A stretch of DNA of 64,000 nt from Beta vulgaris subsp. vulgaris (lineage: Eukaryota > Streptophyta > Magnoliopsida > Caryophyllales > Amaranthaceae), in NCBI RefSeq assembly GCF_026745355.1, contig NC_079202.1, forward strand, positions 52,990,709-53,054,708, given 5' to 3'. Below the pieces are notes generated by a model, which saw only the letters and a list, made by a program, of their open reading frames with translations, made no database searches and was not told the DNA's origin. Within the stretch, counting starts at the first letter, position 1, and each line of letters begins with the position of its first letter. The position numbers and the translations under genes are program-made. Positions 31,047 to 41,848 of this stretch are shown one piece after another.

Positions 31047-32404
31047 TGTTGTGCATGTACATGTTATGTTTTATGCACATGTTATGTTTTGATGATGAAA
31101 ATTAATATAATATGTTATAGCATGAAAGTATGTAACAGTTACAACAGATGCATGAAGAAGAAAGAAATTGATAAACGAAGACTTTGAAGAAAAGAAGAAT
31201 CAAAGAATGAAGTTCGAGTTTATAATTTCTTAGAATAGTAACTTTAGATTCAAATGTAATATGCTTAGTAATATGCAATGTGCTCAATATAGAAATATAA
31301 AGTTAATATAATTATTATCTTCTTTGAGTAAAGAAAGTAAATAATTATATTAAAATTATATTTCTATATAAAAAGGAAATAAGTTTTCAAAATCAGAAAT
31401 CAAAAGGGATTAGGAAAACAAGTTTTTAAAGAAAAAGATTTTCTAAAAATTGCGGTTTAATAAAAATAAGTTTTGAAAAAGATTTATAAAAACCGTGTTT
31501 TTATAAAACGAGTTTTAGAAAAGATTTTAATAAAACAAGTTTTTGAAAAAGATTTTGATAAAAATCGGTTTTGATAAAAACGTATTTTCTAAGAAAAGAT
31601 TTTTATAAAACAAGATTTTATAAAAACGTGTTTTCAAAGAAAAGATTTTTTATAAAAACAGAATTTTATAAAAACGTGTTTTCAGTTTTTCTAAAAGGAT
31701 TTGGAAAAATATTTTAAAAAGAAAATCTATATGGAAAACTTATCTTTGTTTGTTTAAAAGATAAAAGATAGAAAAAGATAAAGTTTATCCCTTAAATCAA
31801 GGATTAAAAGATAAAGATATTTTTAAGTGATTTTCATCCTAACCAAGGCCTATAAAAGGGAATCAGAATTCACTTTTAAATCTCATGTTTTCAGAGAGAA
31901 AAAATCGAGTCTAATAAAAAAGCTGAAAACTATTTCCTTGGCACTGAGCATAGCACTGAGCTGTTAGGTTTAAGTTACTATTTCATAATTGTAATTGTCC
32001 TCTATTTGCTTGACTAAGAAGCACATCATTGAGGATCGTTCTTTCTGTAACTTTTACATTATAGAGAGTGTCAACACTTAGAGTTAAGTGTTGGGAGTCA
32101 TTACTAGGGTTAGTAGTGAGGGGAATCGTATTGTATCAAGAGTTTGATATTATAGGATTCAAAGAAATAAAAGAGTTTTTGTTTCTTGTGGACGTAGATT
32201 TCAGAGGTGAGATTGAACCACGTTATATCTTGTGTCAAATCTAATATCCTTTAAGTTTATTATTCGCAAAAACGCAAATTAGCAATTTTCGAGTGCTCAG
32301 CTCAGAGCCTAGCACTGAGCTGTGAAAGGATTTTTGCGAAAATCGATTAGATTTCACCACTCAATTCAACCCCCCCTTCTTGAGTGTTCCCTTGGGTTCC
32401 AACA
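31047..32404 (+). repeat. 3' LTR of Sirevirus element
   Basis: Matches the 5' LTR almost throughout; most differences are single-base indels in A or T runs plus a few substitutions (for example GATCTCAG versus GATTTCAG near the end). Followed directly by the AAGAT duplication. Confidence 0.92.
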
Positions 32405-32409
32405 AAGAT

Positions 32410-33157
32410 TTACATACTCTTTTTTTTTTTTGTATGAAAGCCACCAGAAGAATTGATGTAGACGTGATTTAATCTCGGATCTTACTTAGGAGATTTCATT
32501 TAAAAATCATATGACAGTAGGAAAACTAGCTTTGACTTATGAACTGAACACTTCTTTCTCCTTATGACAGGCATGGGACATCAATTGAAGGAGTCTGAAG
32601 TCACAAATGAAAGTGACTTCTTTCTTAGTTCAACCTATAATATATGATTATACAAAATGAGAGGTGGCAATCCATTATTTATTTTTTTTTGTTGAAGGAA
32701 TGAAGGGGGCTATATATATGTTAAGCTAAAATTTGTTCTTCTTACGCGTTATTCAACGTAAACATGGGGGTCATCTGTCCCAACATCACAACACCTACTT
32801 AAATGTTCAAAAATAATAGCCTCTAAACTAATATGTAATTTCTCCCAATATGGTTAGCAAAAATGGTGGAATATATTAACTTCCATGCTCCCCTTCGGAA
32901 CTAGCTTAGCCGAAACATTTGCTTCCTTGTTTGATCCTCCTGCAATAGCACTCTGCATACATTTGTCGCATTAGTGTATTTGTCTTTGATTTTAGCTTCC
33001 CCATTGATGTTGGTCAGTCGGATAGAAGGATGCACTCATCACATCCTTTCCAATTTATCCATTTAAAATGCTTCTATAATGGCAATCCATCTTTGAAGAT
33101 CATTTTTGTTTAGAATCTCGACATATCCATCACGCTTCAGCAACTATTTCTTTAGAT
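32410..33157. other. Tandem junction and start of unit B
   Basis: No gene. 32860-33157 is the unit B counterpart of 2195-2530. 32410-32860 lies between the Sirevirus and unit B. Part of it (GGAGATTTCATTTAAAAATC at about 32490) resembles 53305-53345 downstream of unit B, as expected if both are tails of the repeated unit. Confidence 0.45.
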
Positions 33158-33162
33158 ATAAC

Positions 33163-34218
33163 TGTTAGTATATATGTATTATAGGAAAGATTTATTTTGT
33201 GTAAATCATTTCATGTATAGCCTTAATTAGTTACGTTATTTTAGCGCACACCACATGTGAGTGTCCCACATTGATTAAATAAGAGAGATGGGTTCACTTT
33301 ATAATGCAAAAGGGTTACTCCCCTTATTGACATACTAGCTTTCATATGCACGCGATGCGTGCGTTAATTTCAAAATTTGTTATTCTATTAGATACTCCAT
33401 TCGTACTTTATTTATGATTAAACTTAAATATGAAAAATTCAACAGTTAGATGAATTTAGATTTATTAATTTGCTAATGTAAAAAAAAATAAAAAAGTTGT
33501 GAGTGATTGTTAACATTAATTTTTTGTGAATGAATATTGAACAGAAAGAACAAAAATAATGAGTTGGTTTAACTGGATTAAAGAGTATCAAAGGTAGTGA
33601 ATGTTCAGACTTTTCATGTGCATTTTATGTATGCCATCTTTTTTTATAAGGTATAAATATTTTGTCCATTTAATTTTTGATTGAAGTATTTGATGCATAT
33701 ACCATTTTAAACTTGTTTTAAATGGCAAGTTGGAATGGGATTTTTAAATGATTTGCTTTTGTAATTTTTTTTATTCCATTAATTAGATCATTAAGGGTAT
33801 TTTAGTCACTTCAAAAGAGGACACCACACATCCTCCCTTGACTTATATAATAGAGATATGGTTTTAAGGTGGAACCTCCTTTGTGTTGTGAAGTGGATTC
33901 TCTCTCCTTGTGATGGGTGCGGCCCAGGCCCATAATTTAACATGGTATCAGAGCCAGGCCCACAGAGGGTCCGTTAATTTATTCTAGGCCAATTGAAAAA
34001 GGGACCTCACATGTGAGGGGGATTGTTGAAGCTATGATGTATAGTGCACACCACATGTGAGTGTCCCACATTGATTAAATAAGATAGATGGGTTCACTTT
34101 ATAATGCAAAAGGGTTACTCCTCTTATTGCCATATGGTTTTAAGGTGGAACCTCCTTTGTGTTGTGAAGTGGACTCTCTCTCCTTGTGATGGGTGCGGCC
34201 CAGGCCCATAATTTAACA
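33163..34218 (+). mobile_element. TRIM element with 81-bp interior, split by a Helitron
   Basis: Left LTR 33163-33942 (258 bp once the inner Helitron is removed), primer site TGGTATCAGAGCC at 33943, an interior of only 81 bp, purine tract GTGAGGGGGAT, right LTR 34024-34218 (195 bp). Perfect target duplication ATAAC (33158-33162 and 34219-34223). Unit A keeps the empty site GATATAACATGCAAC near 2530. The first 75 bp or so of the left LTR differ from the right LTR, so the 5' end was exchanged with unrelated LTR-like sequence. No coding capacity. Confidence 0.9.
33335..33856 (-). mobile_element. Non-autonomous Helitron
   Basis: On the minus strand it starts TCTCTATTATATAAG and ends with a perfect 6-bp-stem hairpin GCACGC-ATC-GCGTGC, then 11 bases and CTAG. 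These are Helitron features: 5' TC, 3' hairpin plus CTRR, no inverted repeats. The right LTR of the surrounding TRIM shows the uninterrupted sequence. No Rep/helicase gene. A relative lies at 53786-55022. Confidence 0.8.
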
Positions 34219-34223
34219 ATAAC

Positions 34224-36266
34224 ATGCAACTTCATAAGAAAAACTCACCCAAGAGAAGTACTCTCCTAGAATACCATAATGTCCTCTGATGGAAGAGTTA
34301 GACTCATAAGGTGACAAGATGGTATTTAACTTTTTGTCGGTTTTACTTTATAGGGTTTGTAAGAACTAGTAATAAAGTTCCATTAAGTGTTCCTCTATTT
34401 TCTTTTTACTATTTAGATACTTTATCTCTAGTTTTTGATAGTGGCGGAGTCAAGATTTCAAAATCGATGGTATAAAAAGAGACAAAAGATATTCAATAGT
34501 AAAAAAATTACAACGTAAAGAAACAGTGTCTAATATCAGGTTGTTTTCCCATTGCCTTCGATTTTTTTATATAGGTGTATCACTCATCGTTTCATATATT
34601 CATTATTTAATACAAATTAACACATATAAATTAACTATATGAAAATCAATCAACAAATTACCATCATACAAGTACATAGAACACCTAATAGAGAAACTAA
34701 ATCATCATATAAATAATTATTAATTTATTAATGGAAAAATTGTTAGAAACTACCTATTAAAGACACTTTTTTTAAAAAAAAACTACCTTATATCATGTTT
34801 ATTTTACAAAACTACCTTATAAGTGAAAAAACTTTAAAAAGCACTACCAAATTCAGAATTTACTAATCATGGTTAACTATTTCCTCCAATTATCACTCTA
34901 ATATAATATTACTAGCTAAAATACCCCCTTAATTTACCCCAACCCCTCTTTGTTAATTTCCCTCACATCAGCGTTTAACTATTGAATACCCCTTAAATCG
35001 TTTGCGTAATTTCTTCTCCCAACCTTTTGCTTCACCAATTAATTTTATGAGTAACAAAAGCAGATACAAATTGGGTTTTTGGTCATGAATTGATGTCGTT
35101 GATGATGATGAAGAATATGGTTTGATAATGGTGCAAAGCTTACTCTACTAGACACTTTTACTGCTGGTTTGTTTTTGGGATTGACAACAAAGTACATCAA
35201 TCACAATTCACAAATTAGAACCCAGACTTTAATCAGTTTTTAAGGCCAAATACCTACACTAATTTCCAATTTACAGTTTGGGCTTGATTTACTAATCTCA
35301 TAATTCTGAAATTCAAAGAAGAAAATAAACAAGAGGTGTTATACCTCTGCTCAGATGATCAGGGACGTTCTCAGTTCTACGCGACTCAGGAAGAACAGGC
35401 ATTAGAGCTCGCCCTGGGGATCTTCGGGAGTGAGAAATTACAAGAGAGAGAAATAGAATAAGGGGGGTTTGTTTTGGGGAGAAATTCTCAATCGACCAAA
35501 AGAAGGAAAGAAAATGAAATGATCAGTATGAGACAAGAAATCTGAGACAAATTTTATTGCTTTTTTTTTATTTTTTTGCGCTTCAACTCTCTTGTAAGTT
35601 TTTCTTGTTTACGAAAATCCTTGATAATAATTTTTTTGATTTGGGGGAATCACTACTGCAGCTAGTGGTTTCTGGTTTTTATTAATGCAAATTTTGTTGA
35701 TGTAAAAAAAAAAACATTAAGTCGTCTACAATATAGAACGCAGGGGAGGATCCGTTTAAGGTCCTGGCTGACGTGGTCAACATCCCCCAAAAATTTTTTT
35801 TTTGGTTTTTCAATAAGTCATGCATATTCAAGTAGCCAAGAAGGAAATTACGCACGTAAATAAATACATATAACGTTTTCGATTGCTGATAAGTGTCCTA
35901 GGTACAAATGTCAATGAGTCGGGTCTGGGCTGGTTCATAAGTCCCAACCCGAATTTTTGAGGTGGATCTAAACCCGCCCCAAGACCCATTAGGCCTAAAA
36001 AAGTTAGACTTTTAGACCCGTTGGGTCTAGTGAGTCTTGGGTTCGAAATAGATCTTTAAAATAATTTTTATCAATATCATTTAATATATATGTTTATTTC
36101 ATTAAAATTTTCTTTACATATAATGATGTTTGTGATAAGCTCGGCTATTAATACTTAATGAGCAATGAAGTAATAAAATTATAACTCAAGAAAATATTAT
36201 TTAATAATCCTATATCAATTTAAAAGTTTAGTAGAAGACTATTAAAATTATATAATATCAAATATG
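34224..36266. other. Unit B spacer matching 2540-2700, 6134-6698, 8936-9149 and 11497-11970
   Basis: No gene. This stretch shows the state of the locus without the two LINEs and the TGTAACACCCC insertion of unit A. About 34730-35190 is extra in B: it begins with an oligo-A/T ACTACC-rich segment and includes leader-like sequence with GATGATGATGAAG. It may be a Mutator-like or other insertion, but I could not find matching ends. Confidence 0.55.
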
Positions 36267-36271
36267 CCTAC

Positions 36272-36809
36272 TGTTTATGCCATTTTTGTACTAAGTACGC
36301 AAAAGGAAAAGGGAACCAACAACGAGATCTTTACACTATGGCAATCAATATTAACGAATAAATGAAATATGTAAAGGAAATAAAACAATAAAAAGACAAA
36401 CAAATTGTTGACGCGGAAAACCCAAATGATGGGAAAAACCGCGGGTGATACTCTTGATCACCAATCCACTAATATGCCGACGGCGTCAATACAAGGGTAG
36501 ATTATAATATCAAGCTTTCTTTTGCCACTATGAAAAATATTAGAGTAGAGAATAATGAATATAAATGTGTGCGTGGAGAGAGAAGTAGTAGAAGAGAAAC
36601 TAGGGTTACATTGAACTACATATATATAGGTGGGATATCCTTCAAAGATGCTTCCAAATTCCCTTGAAGATAGGTAGTGCCTTGATTATCTCTAACTTCC
36701 TCCTTATTTTCCTCCAACAGTTATATCCAAAGTCAATGCCAATCCCATGATTCTTGCTAACTGATATTTAATTCCTTCTTTGCTAATATGAAATTTTCCG
36801 GGCCCAACA
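36272..36809 (-). repeat. LTR (3' LTR in element orientation)
   Basis: 538 bp, plus-strand start TGTTTATGCC and end GGGCCCAACA. Differs from its partner at GACGCGG/GACGTGG and CTTTTGCCACT/CTTGTGCCGCT. Confidence 0.92.
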
Positions 36810-36945
36810 ATTGCCCCTAATTGATGACACTTGCTCAACCGTCTTGGGAAGTGGCATCAATTACACTCTTCCCTTATTAATCTTCTCCTTCAAATGGCTT
36901 TAAGTTTGTTCATTTCGGACGCCGACGTCGTTATCAGAGAACACT

Positions 36946-37212
36946 ATGTCGTCTGCCGCCGTCACCGGTGATGTGATGACTACTGTCGCCGTCATCCTTG
37001 ATGACGCCATAATCAATGTCATGGACGTCAGACGGCATCATGGACATCAGACGGCGTCATGGACGCCAGAAGACGACGTCCATAAACTCCTGGCTGTTTT
37101 TAGAACTCTTGACGACCTGCTTCCTGACGGCGTCACTGCCGCTGCTGAGACGGCGACAACTGTTGAATATGCCCCTGTTGCAGAAGATAAAGATGCCATG
37201 GAGATAAATTAG
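36946..37212 (+). other. ORF antisense to the element, uncertain
   Basis: An 88-codon frame on the strand opposite to gag, rich in Asp, Val and Thr because it runs through GACGTC-type repeats. Repeat composition alone could keep it open. I list it because some Gypsy relatives carry antisense ORFs, but I see no domain. Confidence 0.2.
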
Positions 37213-38161
37213 TTTTCAGCGTTAGTTTTTGTGTGTAAAAGTCGTTGCATATGTTTACCGTGTGTTATCGAAATGTATGTTTGTAAGTATGTATGTACGT
37301 ATGTATATGACTCTTCCATCGTGACTAGAGGTTTAGTTTTAAAACTAAACGTTGTCATCCAGGATATGTCGTCAAGTGTAGGGCCCTTATGTTTGTATGA
37401 ATGTGTGTACGTATGTGTGTAGGTACCTTTGATGTTTGAAACCACTTGCAGTGTTAATTGTTAAGAAAGGCTAATTTGCCTCTTCTAATTAATTGTTTGT
37501 GGTGTTTTGTATGTTGTTGTGATGACTTCTTAAGGTGTGTGTCCCTTTTTGTATATAAGTCATGTTGTATTCACCTGAACGCCGTCGAACCTTGATGCCC
37601 CAGCTTAAAACTGTCGCCGTCATAATAAGGGTCGGCGTCAATTGTGATGACGTCGTCGACGCCGATGATGGTGTCATTGACGCTGATGATGGCGTCAGGT
37701 GAATGTGAACATTGTGGTGTTCGATTGTGTCAAAGTTGATTGTCAACTAATCCTCGTCCCCATACCTGTCTTCATACAACAAAGGTGAGCTGTCGTTGGC
37801 TTCCCCAACGGTCCTACGACGCTCAAGTTAGTATAATATAAAGAAATAACGCTTAAAATATGAAAATATAATATGTTGAGAATAAAATGAAATGAAATAA
37901 CTCAATTTAACTTGTTGGTTACTTACATGTAGTGGCGTCCCTCTTGTTCTCAACATAATACGATTAAAAGTAATAGAGTTTTAGATGGACGACGTTCCAA
38001 CTTCAGGGAACGTGCTTACCTCCTTGAGATGTGAAATAATTGACGACGTCGACTTGCCAGACGCCGTCGCAATTGTTGACGTCGACGTCACTTTTTGGAC
38101 GACGTCCAGTTGCCAGACACCGTCGCAATTGTGGACGTCGACATCACTTTTTGGGCGACGT

Positions 38162-39172
38162 CTAGTTAGGATCGTTTTTCCAATCGTTGGCTTGATGAAT
38201 CTGACGGACGCTATAAACTTGTTGTGGACGATCATAAGGCTTTGGACGCCACGAACTTTCTTCGTTTGGTGTCGACTTCCTGCTGTCGACGTCATAGAAT
38301 TCCTTTCTTGACTGCATGTCTTCCTCCAATCGGATCTGGGCCGAGGCTTTGGCTTGAGCGTCCTCGAACGTTGGACAGGGATACTTGGTAAGCTCTTTGT
38401 ACAAATCTGAGTCTTCATCCAGACCCCGTCGAAAAGCTTCAATCGCCGTCTTAAAGTCGCAATTTGGAATCGACACCTTTTCCCTGTTAAACCTGTGAAC
38501 AAACTCTTTCAAGGATTCATTAGATTTTTGCACGATTCTATATAAGTCACTAGCCTGTTTTTCCATCTTACGACTACTAGCAAACTGTAAATTAAAAATA
38601 TTAATCAATTGAGCAAAGGAAGAGATAGTGTCGTTGCCAAGGTGGATGAACCACTGCAGGGCTGGTCCAGTCAACGTCGATCCGAATCCTTTACACATGC
38701 ATGCCTCGCGCATGCTACGAGGAATTGAGATGGTCATCATCCGTTGTTTGTATTGGGCGACGTGGTCATTTGGATCTGTAGTGCCGTCGTACATCTTCAT
38801 GGTTGGGACGGAAAACCGCTTTGGAACCTCGATCATCGCAATAAAATCAGCAAAAGGTGAGTCCGCATAGCTGTTTGGCGTCGCTTTCTCCATAGGACGA
38901 GGGACACCGGGGATTCTGGCGATCATGTCTTCTAGTCGCTGAAGACGCTGCTCGATGACGGCGTCATGCTCGATGACGGCGTCATGCTCGATGACGGCGT
39001 CGCCTATGCTGCGGCGCTTAGAGCCTTTGGACTTTTGGGCAGATTTCAGGCTTTGATTCTCCATACAGGACGCGACATAACTTTCTTTCAATATCGCCAT
39101 CTCCGCCTTGACGCGGTTGAGCTCATCAATGACCTCTTGGGTGGTGACCCATTGTCCTGCCATTGAAAACAC
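38162..39172 (-). CDS. Retrotransposon gag protein
   Basis: 336 codons on the minus strand. A basic, helix-prone N-terminus contains a threefold 6-residue repeat (EHDAVI) at about residues 61-75, encoded by a tandem 18-bp repeat at 38953-39000. From about residue 105 the retrotransposon gag domain (PF03732 type) follows: Y-D-G-T-T-D-P-N-D-H, then L-T-G-P-A-L-Q-W-F, then an F-V-H-R-F-N segment and a conserved A-F-R-R-G-L. It stops shortly after a Glu/Lys-rich tail, without a zinc knuckle or protease. The frame is intact, which for a non-autonomous element suggests recent selection or recent birth. Confidence 0.85.
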   Translation of the reverse strand: MFSMAGQWVTTQEVIDELNRVKAEMAILKESYVASCMENQSLKSAQKSKGSKRRSIGDAVIEHDAVIEHDAVIEQRLQRLEDMIARIPGVPRPMEKATPNSYADSPFADFIAMIEVPKRFSVPTMKMYDGTTDPNDHVAQYKQRMMTISIPRSMREACMCKGFGSTLTGPALQWFIHLGNDTISSFAQLINIFNLQFASSRKMEKQASDLYRIVQKSNESLKEFVHRFNREKVSIPNCDFKTAIEAFRRGLDEDSDLYKELTKYPCPTFEDAQAKASAQIRLEEDMQSRKEFYDVDSRKSTPNEESSWRPKPYDRPQQVYSVRQIHQANDWKNDPN

Positions 39173-39281
39173 AAAAGGATAGAAAAGTACGGAAAACTTA
39201 CGTAGATAAGATGAAAGGAAAAAACGTGATTGCCAAAGGATATATAGAGATCTTGTTGTGGCCCCACGGTGGGCGCCAAAT

Positions 39282-39819
39282 TGTTTATGCCATTTTTGTA
39301 CTAAGTACGCAAAAGGAAAAGGGAACCAACAACGAGATCTTTACACTATGGCAATCAATATTAACGAATAAATGAAATATGTAAAGGAAATAAAACAATA
39401 AAAAGACAAACAAATTGTTGACGTGGAAAACCCAAATGATGGGAAAAACCGCGGGTGATACTCTTGATCACCAATCCACTAATATGCCGACGGCGTCAAT
39501 ACAAGGGTAGATTATAATATCAAGCTTTCTTGTGCCGCTATGAAAAATATTAGAGTAGAGAATAATGAATATAAATGTGTGCGTGGAGAGAGAAGTAGTA
39601 GAAGAGAAACTAGGGTTACATTGAACTACATATATATAGGTGGGATATCCTTCAAAGATGCTTCCAAATTCCCTTGAAGATAGGTAGTGCCTTGATTATC
39701 TCTAACTTCCTCCTTATTTTCCTCCAACAGTTATATCCAAAGTCAATGCCAATCCCATGATTCTTGCTAACTGATATTTAATTCCTTCTTTGCTAATATG
39801 AAATTTTCCGGGCCCAACA
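39282..39819 (-). repeat. LTR (5' LTR in element orientation)
   Basis: 538 bp, partner of 36272-36809. On the minus strand it is followed immediately by the TTTGGCGCCC primer site. Confidence 0.92.
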
Positions 39820-39824
39820 CCTAC

Positions 39825-41002
39825 AGAAGTATCATATATTCTATATATAACAATAATATCAAAGAAATTCATTTGCTAATTCTCTCCTATCTCACCATTA
39901 ATTTTATACTTTTAGAGTATAAAGACTTTATGTGAGCCTATATAAATTGTATTTTGCAACTTCAAATATTTATTTTTTGAAAAAAGAAAATTATATATGA
40001 ATCCATGCGATCGGATTTGTGGCGGGTCTGAATCCAACATCACTTAGCCCGAATTCAAATCGGATAAATTTTAGACTCATACCTTTAAAAATGGGCAGGT
40101 TTAACCGTCAACCTATCGTTAAAAAAAATTCTAGTAAAAGAAACATGCAAACAGATCAATCACGCAACAATTACATAACCAGATGAAGCTTACTCCCTAA
40201 GGAAGGGTTAACATCTATTCCCACCGTTTGAGTGACATTACTGCACAACAGAAGATCAAAAACCCCTTCATCGGAAATTGCCGTCTCTTGAGCCGGATGA
40301 GGCATTCAGAAAAGATTTCCGTATCTCTATACGTACGACCAATCATGGTAATTTATTGGCATGAGACTCATGCATTACCATTAGTCCATTACCTTACCAA
40401 ATGGATTCGGCAAACAGAGCTTCAGTGTTGGAAGGTCAGAGGTAGCAAAAACCTTCAGGAAATAGCACTGGTTGTTGGAAGGCTGTGAGCTGCTGCTAGC
40501 AAGTGGCATCTGGGTGGGCATGCCGGCGGTTGGGATCGATGGAATGTGATCTGGTAGTCAGACAGCGCCTGCTGCGGCGCCGCCAAGAGGAGTAATCGAC
40601 CCCCAAAGCGTGGCGGGGGCTATGAAGGGAATGAAATGGAGAAAGAAAAACATATATGATTCTACCTGATACTTGTCGGGAATCTCGGAAAAATCAAAGA
40701 TACGTGCATGACATACTATAGTAGGTTGCAACTTTCTTCGAAGTAGAAAATTCTAGCGCAGCTAGCAGCCTAGCATACTGTTTTTGACTAGGAAATACTA
40801 ATAATCAATGACTATGATGTTGCAAATTTCTAGGGGGAACTAACTAAAATTCAATCTGATTATTTGGTGGAATGGTGCTAGTTCAATTGAGTATTGATCA
40901 ATAGACTAGTGACAACTGACAAAGGACATAGCTAGTGAATATTCATTGTTTGTGAACTTTCTTTGTAGGGGTATTAATCGATTCACACCGCTGCCGGATA
41001 TC
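39825..41002. other. Unit B block matching 11971-13050 and 13330-13455
   Basis: Continuation of the duplicated block after the gag-only element, in the same order as in unit A, including the gene remnant at 40170-40790 described separately. Otherwise no gene seen. Confidence 0.55.
40170..40790 (-). pseudogene. Unidentified multi-exon gene remnant, copy B
   Basis: Counterpart of 12370-13000. The exon-like stretch with a Gly/Ala/Pro-rich start and the SSSSQPSNN segment is present. The frame differs from copy A by a 3-bp CTT insertion, a TGA near 40560 and a different spacing after it. The candidate donor after the RIFDFSEIPD-like stretch is changed as well (GATACTTG instead of GATAATTG). Both copies appear to be decaying. 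Confidence 0.4.
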
Positions 41003-41007
41003 TTAGG

Positions 41008-41498
41008 TGTTATAACGGACGTGAGAAAGAAACAAATAAAGAATGTAAAACAATGAAAAATAGACAACAGATTTATGTGGTTCACCAATTTGGCTACGTT
41101 CACGGGCGGAGAGAGAATATTTTATTATGTGAGGAAGACCAGATTACAGAGAGAATTAGACTAAATTCGTAGTCTGAAACAATTAGGTAAAATAACCTAT
41201 TTATACCCCCATTAGAAAAACGCATTTCCGCGTTAAATGGGCCACCGCCCGATCGGGTCGGGCGACATCTGCCCAATCGGGCAGTAATTACTAATCCCAA
41301 AATTGTTGCGGGCCCGATCCGGCGACCTTGCCCGGTCATTGTTCGCTAAGTGCTCCCGATCGGGAGAGCAGGCCTGATAGCATTGGGTGACCTCCTTAAA
41401 CCATATGTTGATGAAATTGTATGGGCCCGATCGGGCGGCACTCCGAAACACCCTTTTGACGCATTTCATGAAACATATTCAAGACACTTATTCTTACA
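41008..41498 (-). repeat. 3' LTR of Tork-like element
   Basis: 491 bp. Contains GCCCGATCGGGC-type palindromic words (41240-41430) and a TATA-like CTATTTATACC on the plus strand. The purine tract AAGGTGGAGATT lies next to it on the minus strand. Confidence 0.88.
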
Positions 41499-41848
41499 AA
41501 TCTCCACCTTGACTTGAATCCTCTCACAATAAACTAGAAAACAGATGCATCGGTCACAACGCCCAGAATCTCCCTACAAACAGATTTGTCCCAAAAGACA
41601 ACCAGACCATATTAGTCCCTAAGGACCCCCAGATTTGCCCCACAAGGGCAACTAACAATCACGAAAATTGAGTAAGTTCAAACAATTTTGAAACTTATTA
41701 CTCTGCAGAATTTGCTTGGTGAACATATGAGCAGGATTATCAGCAGTTCCTACCTTCTTCACCTTAATTATTCTTGTCTCATACCTCAGAAAATGATACC
41801 TAACATCAAGCTATCACATTCAAGCTGTCACAATACACAGTTGCTTGA

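Larger units (their letters stand above)
22078..32404 (+). mobile_element. Full-length Sirevirus-type Copia retrotransposon
   Basis: 10,327 bp between two LTRs of 1347 and 1358 bp, with a perfect 5-bp target duplication AAGAT (22073-22077 and 32405-32409). Order: LTR, Met-tRNA primer site, gag with CCHC, protease, integrase, reverse transcriptase, RNase H, an extra ORF region, a polypurine array, LTR. Protease-IN-RT order makes it Copia. The long gag with coiled coil, the extra ORF after pol and the repeated AAAAGGGGGA purine words place it among Sireviruses (family knowledge). The LTRs are about 98-99% alike by eye, so insertion was recent, yet gag and pol contain many frameshifts. It lies downstream of synthase A, between units A and B. 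28736-29179 holds no ORF. Confidence 0.93.
36272..39819 (-). mobile_element. Gag-only LTR retrotransposon (TR-GAG type, Ty3/Gypsy-derived)
   Basis: 3548 bp with two 538-bp LTRs that differ at only three or four positions by eye, and a perfect target duplication CCTAC (36267-36271 and 39820-39824). Unit A holds the empty site. On the minus strand a primer site TTTGGCGCCCACCGTGGGG follows the LTR, as in Tat/Athila-like Gypsy elements. The only clear ORF is gag at 38162-39172; there is no protease, RT or integrase. It therefore depends on another element. The near-identity of the LTRs makes it one of the youngest insertions here. The strand between gag and the left LTR (36810-38161) is full of GACGTC/GACGCCGTC words. 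Confidence 0.9.
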
